Shown here: in pieces, positions 59,584 to 64,000 of the stretch | How the letters are laid out: every line of letters begins with the position of its first letter | How positions within the stretch are numbered: position 1 is the stretch's first letter | Assembly (NCBI RefSeq): GCF_040744945.1 | Contig: NZ_CP160453.1 | Location: 4,650,001 to 4,714,000 of the forward strand | DNA: 64,000 nucleotides | DNA from: Saccharothrix sp. HUAS TT1 | GTDB taxonomy: Bacteria; Actinomycetota; Actinomycetes; Mycobacteriales; Pseudonocardiaceae | Direction of reading: 5' to 3' | Notes under the pieces: generated by a model | The model's database searches: none | What the model was told of the DNA's origin: nothing | The model's input: the letters and a program-made list of their open reading frames with translations, nothing else | Program-made: the position numbers and the translations under genes

Positions 59584-60033
59584 GTGAGCAATGACCCGGA
59601 CGGACATCCCGGCGACGCCGGCGGCGACGAGCTGGACCTCCGCGACCGGCCCGCGATGGCGTCGGTGCGCCGCTGGGCGGCGCGGACCCTGCCCGAGGTG
59701 ACCGGCGAAACCCTCGACGACCTGCTGCTGGTGGTCAACGAGATGGTCGGCAACGCCTACGACCACGGCGACCGGCCGAAGCGGCTGCGGCTGCGGCGCA
59801 CCCCGGCCGGCCGCGTGCGCGTCGAGGTCCAGGACAGCTCGACCAGCCTCCCGGTGCCCGGTCGCTCGCGCATCGCCGACAGCCGCGGTCGGGGGGTGCT
59901 GCTGATCGCCGCGCTCTCGGAGAGCTGGGGGACCGTCCGCGACCCCGATGGCAAGACCGTCTGGGCCGAGGTCGCCACGCCGCCGGTCGACGGCTCGACG
60001 GACGGCTTCACCGACGGCCGCTACGGGGTGTGA
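59584..60033 (+). CDS. RsbW-like anti-sigma HATPase, divergent to the stressosome operon
   Basis: 149 residues from GTG (59584; GTG at 59566 is an alternative). It is a single HATPase_c domain (25-140): RDRPAMASVRRWAARTLPEVTG, N box LLLVVNEMVGNAYDHGDRPK, DSSTSLPVPG and RGRGVLLIAALSESWG. The G1 box is weak, as in many actinomycete RsbW-type regulators. Such kinases bind a sigma factor and phosphorylate anti-anti-sigma proteins. It is divergent from rsbR with about 220 bases between, so it may serve as the output of the stressosome, though no sigma factor or anti-anti-sigma gene is in view. Confidence 0.87.
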   Translation: MSNDPDGHPGDAGGDELDLRDRPAMASVRRWAARTLPEVTGETLDDLLLVVNEMVGNAYDHGDRPKRLRLRRTPAGRVRVEVQDSSTSLPVPGRSRIADSRGRGVLLIAALSESWGTVRDPDGKTVWAEVATPPVDGSTDGFTDGRYGV

Positions 60034-60085
60034 TCCGACCGCTGCTCCGGGCGCTGCAAGTCGGGGGCGGGCAGCCCGCGCGGGG

Positions 60086-60844
60086 TCAGGCGGGAGCGGC
60101 GGCGGGCCAGTAGTGGCCGATGTAGCGGTCGAGCATGCCCTCCACGTACCCCGGCCCGCGCACCCGGCCGAGGGCGGGGACCAGGCGGCACAGCTTGTCC
60201 ACCGACACGAGCGTGCGCACCGGCGGGGCGTGCACGAGCTCGTAGACCGGTGAGACGCCCATCCGGTCGGCCATCGCGCGCGCCAGGGCGGCCACCGGCC
60301 AGGGTTCGCCCGAGGCGACGTTGACCACCTCGTCGCGCACCCCGAGGTCGAGCAGGGAGTCCACCGCGCGCACGACGTCCAGCACGTCCACGAGGTCGCG
60401 GTAGGTGCCCTCGTAGAGCCGGACCGCCCCGGCGCCGATCTGCTTGACGAAGTTGGGCAGCAGCTGGTGCTCCCGCTGCCAACAGCCGATGGCGTGGCTC
60501 ATCCGCAGGACCAGCCACGGCACGCCGGACGCCCGCACCATCGCCTCCATCCGCCGCTTGTGGTCGCCGTAGGGCGAGTCCGTGGCGGTGGGCACGTCCT
60601 CCAGCGCGGGCCGGGCCGTGCTGCCGTACATGGCGTGCGAGGCGCTGGAGAAGAACACCAGCGTGAGACCTTCGCGGCGGCAGCGGTCGAGGGCGTCGAG
60701 GACCAGGTCCGCCTCGCGGGAGAACATCTCGCGGGACAGGACGCTGGTGCTCGACACGCCCGCGGCCAGCACCAGGGCGTGCGGGTGGCGGTGGGCGATG
60801 CCGGACAGGTTGCGCGCCACGAAACCGCGGCCGACGATCTCCAT
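60086..60844 (-). CDS. NAD(P)-dependent deoxysugar 4-ketoreductase-like SDR
   Basis: 252 residues from an ATG that overlaps the glycosyltransferase stop by one base (TGATG). The short N-terminal IVGRGFVARNL replaces the full GxxGxxG dinucleotide motif. FFSSASHAMYG (64-74) carries the catalytic serine and SPYGDHK (91-96) has Y92 and K96 of the YxxxK motif. A C-terminal substrate part (GTYRDLVDVLDVVRAVDSLLDLG) is typical of NDP-hexose epimerase/reductases. It would reduce the 4-keto group of a dTDP-deoxysugar. It is the last gene of a leftward pair beginning with a glycosyltransferase. Confidence 0.88.
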   Translation of the reverse strand: MEIVGRGFVARNLSGIAHRHPHALVLAAGVSSTSVLSREMFSREADLVLDALDRCRREGLTLVFFSSASHAMYGSTARPALEDVPTATDSPYGDHKRRMEAMVRASGVPWLVLRMSHAIGCWQREHQLLPNFVKQIGAGAVRLYEGTYRDLVDVLDVVRAVDSLLDLGVRDEVVNVASGEPWPVAALARAMADRMGVSPVYELVHAPPVRTLVSVDKLCRLVPALGRVRGPGYVEGMLDRYIGHYWPAAAPA

Positions 60845-62061
60845 CAGGCTCCACTCCGGACGGTGGCGGGCAGGTGGGCCTCCAGGGCGTCGGCCGCCGC
60901 CCGCGTGCCACCCGCCTTTCGGGCGTGGTCGCGCAGGGCGGGGATCGCGGCGGCCGCGGCCTCGTCCGACAGCAGCGCGGCCACGGCGGAGCGCAGCCGG
61001 GGACCGGTGGCCTCGCCGTCGCCGAGCACGGTGCCCATGCCGAGCGCGGCGGCGCGGCGGGCCAGCAGCAGGGCCTCGGACATGTGCGGCACGGCGACCA
61101 CCGGCACCCCGGTCAGCATCGCCATCACCAGGCTGTTCAGGCCGCCCGCGGTGACGAAGGCCGACGCGTGCTCCAGCACCGCCAGCTGCGGCACCCACGC
61201 GTGCGCTTCCACAGTGGACGGCAGTTCGCCCAGCGATTCCGGGGCGACGCCGCCGCCGAGCGCGAGCACGACGTGCCACGGCGAGTCGGCGAACGAGGCG
61301 GCGCACTCGCGGAAGAAGCCCGGGTCGCCGTTGACGGTGGTGCCCATGGACACCAGCACCACGGGCCGGTCGTCCGGCGGCGCCCAGCGGCCCGCCAGGT
61401 CGTCGTCGCCCAGGCAGGCCCCCACGAACGCGGTGTGCTCGTCGAACGTGTCCGCCGCGATCTGGAACACCCGCGGCGCGTAGACCAGGGCGCGCCTCGC
61501 CGCCCAGCCCAGCACCGCCTCGGGGGTGTCGGGCAGGCCCCGCTCGGCGGTGAACGCGGCGGCGAGCTTGCGGCGCTCCACCAGCGCCGGGTGTCCGCGC
61601 CGCACCCCACCGGCCTTGAGCAGCGCGTCGAGCTGGGAGTAGTAGCGGTTCGAGGCCATCGACGGCGTCGACTGCACGGCCGGGCAGCCCCACGCGTGCT
61701 CCAGCGCGCGGCCGAGCGGCGCCAGCGACATGTCGTGCACCACGAGGTCCGGCCGGTCGCCGGCGAAAGCCTCCTCCGCGCGAGCGGTGAGGTGGGCGCT
61801 CTCGATGAAGAACAGCACGGTGGACCAGGCCAGCGCTTCGGCGTCCTGGTCGACGTTGGCCGCCTGGCCGGGGCCCAGCCACTCGGCCATCTGCGTCTCG
61901 TACGGCACGACCGCCGCGCCGGCGGCCCGGACGGCGTCGGCGAAACCGGAGGTGGCCGCGAAGCTCACCCGGTGCCCGCGGCGGACCAGTTCGGCGGCCA
62001 CGGCCAGCGGCGGTCTCATGTGGCCGTGCGCCGGGATGGAGAAGAAAGCGATGTGTGCCAC
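60844..62061 (-). CDS. Deoxysugar glycosyltransferase (GT1/MGT class) with altered donor motif
   Basis: 405 residues from a GTG after GGAGG. The N-terminal SIPAHGHMRPPLAVAAEL has the catalytic histidine pair H12/H14 of GT1 macrolide/aromatic transferases. VLVSMGTTVNGD near 240 and the C-terminal half (VPQLAVLEHASAFVTAGGLNS) follow. The canonical donor motif FVTHGGxNS has Ala in place of His (A305), and the later E-Q pair is E-A, so sugar donor binding is altered. It may transfer an unusual sugar, or act as an auxiliary partner. Its neighbours make a TDP-aminosugar. It is divergent from the 2,3-dehydratase with 114 bases between. Confidence 0.9.
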   Translation of the reverse strand: MAHIAFFSIPAHGHMRPPLAVAAELVRRGHRVSFAATSGFADAVRAAGAAVVPYETQMAEWLGPGQAANVDQDAEALAWSTVLFFIESAHLTARAEEAFAGDRPDLVVHDMSLAPLGRALEHAWGCPAVQSTPSMASNRYYSQLDALLKAGGVRRGHPALVERRKLAAAFTAERGLPDTPEAVLGWAARRALVYAPRVFQIAADTFDEHTAFVGACLGDDDLAGRWAPPDDRPVVLVSMGTTVNGDPGFFRECAASFADSPWHVVLALGGGVAPESLGELPSTVEAHAWVPQLAVLEHASAFVTAGGLNSLVMAMLTGVPVVAVPHMSEALLLARRAAALGMGTVLGDGEATGPRLRSAVAALLSDEAAAAAIPALRDHARKAGGTRAAADALEAHLPATVRSGA

Positions 62062-62175
62062 GGCCGGACGCCTCCCACGACTTCGACGACGTCCACCAGC
62101 GTAGGAGCACCGATCTCGGGATTTCCCTAGTGCCGGAACAGGAATCCTGAGGGGCACGCCCACCGAGGAGGAACC

Positions 62176-63606
62176 GTGCACCCAGTCGCCGAACTCGGTC
62201 AGCTGCGCCGATCCGACCCGAGCCGGTCGTCGTGGGTGGAGCGATCGCTGCGGGCGCGCGACGGCGGGGTCCTCGACGACGCCGGCTTCCGCGCGTGGCT
62301 CGCCGACCGCAGGCGCGCGCAGTCCCAGCAGGTGCGGCGCGTGCCGCTGACGTCGATGGACCGGTGGGGCTTCGCCCACGAGACCGGCAACCTCGGGCAC
62401 GTCAGCGGCCGGTTCTTCACCGTGGAGGGCATCCACGTCACCACCGACTCCGGCCCGGTCCGCGAGTGGGCGCAGCCCATCATCAACCAGCCGGAGATCG
62501 GCATCCTCGGCATCGCCGTGCGCGAGATCGACGGCCTGCTGCACTGCCTGGTGCAGGCCAAGTGCGAGCCGGGCAACGTCAACGGCATCCAGCTCTCGCC
62601 GACCGTGCAGGCCACCCGCAGCAACTACACGCGGGTGCACGGCGGCGCGCAGGTGCCGTACCTGTCGCTGTTCCGCGACGCCGAGCCGTCCCACGTGCTG
62701 GCCGACGTGCTCCAGTCCGAGCAGGGCGCCTGGTTCTACCGCAAGCGCAACCGCAACATGGTCGTGGAGGTCGGCGACGACGTCGAGGCGGGCGAGGACT
62801 TCTGCTGGCTCACCCTCGGCCAGCTGCTGGCGCTGCTGCGCGAGGACGACCTGGTCAGCATGGACGCGCGCACCGTCCTGTCGTGCATCCCGTACGGCGG
62901 CGGAGAGCACGACGACGGCGCGGCCACCCCGTTCGCCGCGGCGCTCCAGCGGTCGCGCAGCGCCGACGAGGGCGGTCTGCACACGACGACCGAGGTGCTG
63001 AGCTGGATCACCGGCATGCACGCCGGGCACGAGCTGCACGCCCGCCGCATCCCGCTGTGCACGGTGGCGGACTGGAAGCGCACCGACTACGAGATCGCCC
63101 ACGTGGACGGCCGCTACTTCAAGGTCGTCGCGGTCGACGTGGTGGCCAACAGCCGCGAGGTGTCGTCCTGGCAGCAGCCGCTGCTCGAACCGGTCGGCAC
63201 CGGTGTCGCGGCGCTGCTCGTGCGCGAGTTCCACGGCGTGCTGCACGTGCTGGTCAACGCCCACGTCGAGCCCGGCTACCTGGACACGGTGGAACTCGCG
63301 CCGACCGTCCAGGCCACCCCCGAGAACTACGCCCACCTGCCCGCCGAGCACCGGCCGCGCTTCCTCGACCTGGTGCTCGCGCCGGACCCGGCGAAGGTCC
63401 GCTTCGACACCGTGCTGTCCGAGGAGGGCGGCCGGTTCCTGCACGCCCGCACCCGCTACCTCGTCGTGGAGGACGACTCGGCGCCCGCCCAGGCGCCGCC
63501 GGGGTTCCACTGGCTGACCGTGCACCAGCTCGCCGACCTCCTCCAGCACAGCCACTACGTCAACGTGCAGGCCAGGACGCTCTTCGCGTGCCTGCTGGCC
63601 GCCTGA
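62176..63606 (+). CDS. NDP-hexose 2,3-dehydratase
   Basis: 476 residues from the GTG directly after GAGGAGGAA. Two tandem domains of the family (about 30-240 and 255-470) repeat the same pattern: [37 protein letters not shown] in the first and [34 protein letters not shown] in the second. This enzyme (TylCVI/SpnO/EvaA-like) removes the C2 hydroxyl of dTDP-4-keto-6-deoxyglucose to open the route to 2,6-dideoxysugars. It is followed 11 bases later by an aminotransferase gene. The cluster should make a 3-amino-2,3,6-trideoxy sugar. Confidence 0.94.
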   Translation: MHPVAELGQLRRSDPSRSSWVERSLRARDGGVLDDAGFRAWLADRRRAQSQQVRRVPLTSMDRWGFAHETGNLGHVSGRFFTVEGIHVTTDSGPVREWAQPIINQPEIGILGIAVREIDGLLHCLVQAKCEPGNVNGIQLSPTVQATRSNYTRVHGGAQVPYLSLFRDAEPSHVLADVLQSEQGAWFYRKRNRNMVVEVGDDVEAGEDFCWLTLGQLLALLREDDLVSMDARTVLSCIPYGGGEHDDGAATPFAAALQRSRSADEGGLHTTTEVLSWITGMHAGHELHARRIPLCTVADWKRTDYEIAHVDGRYFKVVAVDVVANSREVSSWQQPLLEPVGTGVAALLVREFHGVLHVLVNAHVEPGYLDTVELAPTVQATPENYAHLPAEHRPRFLDLVLAPDPAKVRFDTVLSEEGGRFLHARTRYLVVEDDSAPAQAPPGFHWLTVHQLADLLQHSHYVNVQARTLFACLLAA

Positions 63607-63617
63607 AAGGGGAACCG

Positions 63618-64000
63618 GTGTCCGGAGCGACCCGAAACGGGAACACCCAGTACGTCTGGGGCTACCTGCGTGAGTACGAGGCCGAGCGGGAGGACGTCCT
63701 CGCCGCCGTGGACGCCGTGTTCGGCTCCGGGCAGCTCGTGCTGGGACCGGCCGTCGCCGGGTTCGAGGCGGCGTTCGCCGCCTGGCACGGCGTCCCGCAC
63801 TGCGTCGGCGTCGACAACGGCACCAACGCGCTCGTGCTCGGCCTGCGCGCGCTCGGCATCGGCGCGGGCGACGAGGTGGTCACCGTGTCGAACACCGCCG
63901 CGCCCACCGTCGTGGCGATCGACGCCGTCGGCGCGACCCCGGTGTTCGTCGACGTCCACGAGGACACGTACCTGATGGACGTGGACCAGGTCGAGGCGGC
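63618..64000 (+). CDS. DegT/DnrJ/EryC1-type sugar aminotransferase (truncated by window end)
   Basis: Only the first 127 codons are in the window, from the GTG after AAAGGGGAA. The sequence has the family start: [68 protein letters not shown] and [27 protein letters not shown]. The GxDNGTNAL segment shapes the PLP pocket; the lysine that holds PLP lies beyond the window. It should place an amino group on C3 (or C4) of the keto sugar made by the preceding dehydratase. It continues the cluster rightward. Confidence 0.94.
   Translation, partial: MSGATRNGNTQYVWGYLREYEAEREDVLAAVDAVFGSGQLVLGPAVAGFEAAFAAWHGVPHCVGVDNGTNALVLGLRALGIGAGDEVVTVSNTAAPTVVAIDAVGATPVFVDVHEDTYLMDVDQVEA

Noticed and set aside
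1-64000. Polyketide or peptide synthetase core genes expected beside the sugar genes
   Set aside because: None is present in the window; the cluster can only be called at its edge.

Overview
The window is very GC-rich DNA with strong GTG-start usage, GGAGG-type ribosome binding sites, a conservon (roadblock/DUF742/small GTPase operon), a CebR-type cellulose regulon and the edge of a deoxysugar cluster. Together these indicate a filamentous actinomycete, most plausibly of the Pseudonocardiaceae (Saccharothrix, Actinosynnema or Lentzea-like). That placement is inference from gene content, not from a marker gene.

Region 1 (1-14.1 kb) opens with an insertion-sequence remnant fused to a decayed O-methyltransferase, followed by an intact paralogue. 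Next comes a candidate conflict module: a COG3910-like ATPase divergent from a two-gene operon encoding an unknown protein and a fusion of an XRE helix-turn-helix, an ImmA/IrrE metalloprotease and a degenerate Fic domain. A frameshifted hexapeptide acyltransferase and three exported proteins follow (four DUF4082 repeats; choice-of-anchor B plus P-domain; a His-rich membrane-anchored protein). Region 2 (14.1-17.8 kb) holds a 965-residue orphan with an OTU-protease-like Cys/His pair, and a lipoprotein. Region 3 (17.9-24 kb) is a cellulose/hemicellulose set under CebR-type palindromes: an AA10 LPMO, an SGNH/CE3 esterase with a poly-Thr linker and CBM2, and a GH2 enzyme with PA14 and LamG domains. 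A decayed TetR/DUF2306 divergent pair follows.

Region 4 (24.9-35.5 kb) contains a translationally coupled TROVE/VWA-like gene pair, two closely related acyl-CoA-dehydrogenase-fold flavin monooxygenases sharing an identical 30-bp leader, an epoxide hydrolase, an MFS exporter, and an SRPBCC/ArsR pair with twin operators plus a VOC protein. Region 5 (35.7-39.6 kb) is a complete but membrane-sensor-less conservon (cvnA-D) followed by a styrene-monooxygenase-like flavoprotein. Region 6 (39.7-53.1 kb) has mixed membrane, redox and housekeeping genes: an SMR exporter, truncated hemoglobin, a GreA-like factor, a D-amino-acid oxidoreductase with its PucR regulator, a lipoprotein, a POT transporter, an M6 protease, a TerB-like protein and a third flavin monooxygenase paralogue.

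Region 7 (53.5-60.0 kb) is a stressosome-type partner-switching operon read leftward (RsbR, RsbS, RsbT, RsbT/SpoIIE fusion, hybrid kinase, REC-SpoIIE phosphatase). All six genes overlap or abut, and a divergent RsbW-like kinase lies beside them. No sigma factor is present. Region 8 (60.1-64 kb) is the edge of a deoxyaminosugar cluster (ketoreductase, glycosyltransferase, NDP-hexose 2,3-dehydratase, sugar aminotransferase) that continues past the window.

The strongest candidates for new biology are the XRE-ImmA-dead-Fic module, the OTU-like giant protein and the TROVE-like pair. No rRNA, tRNA or CRISPR array was seen.
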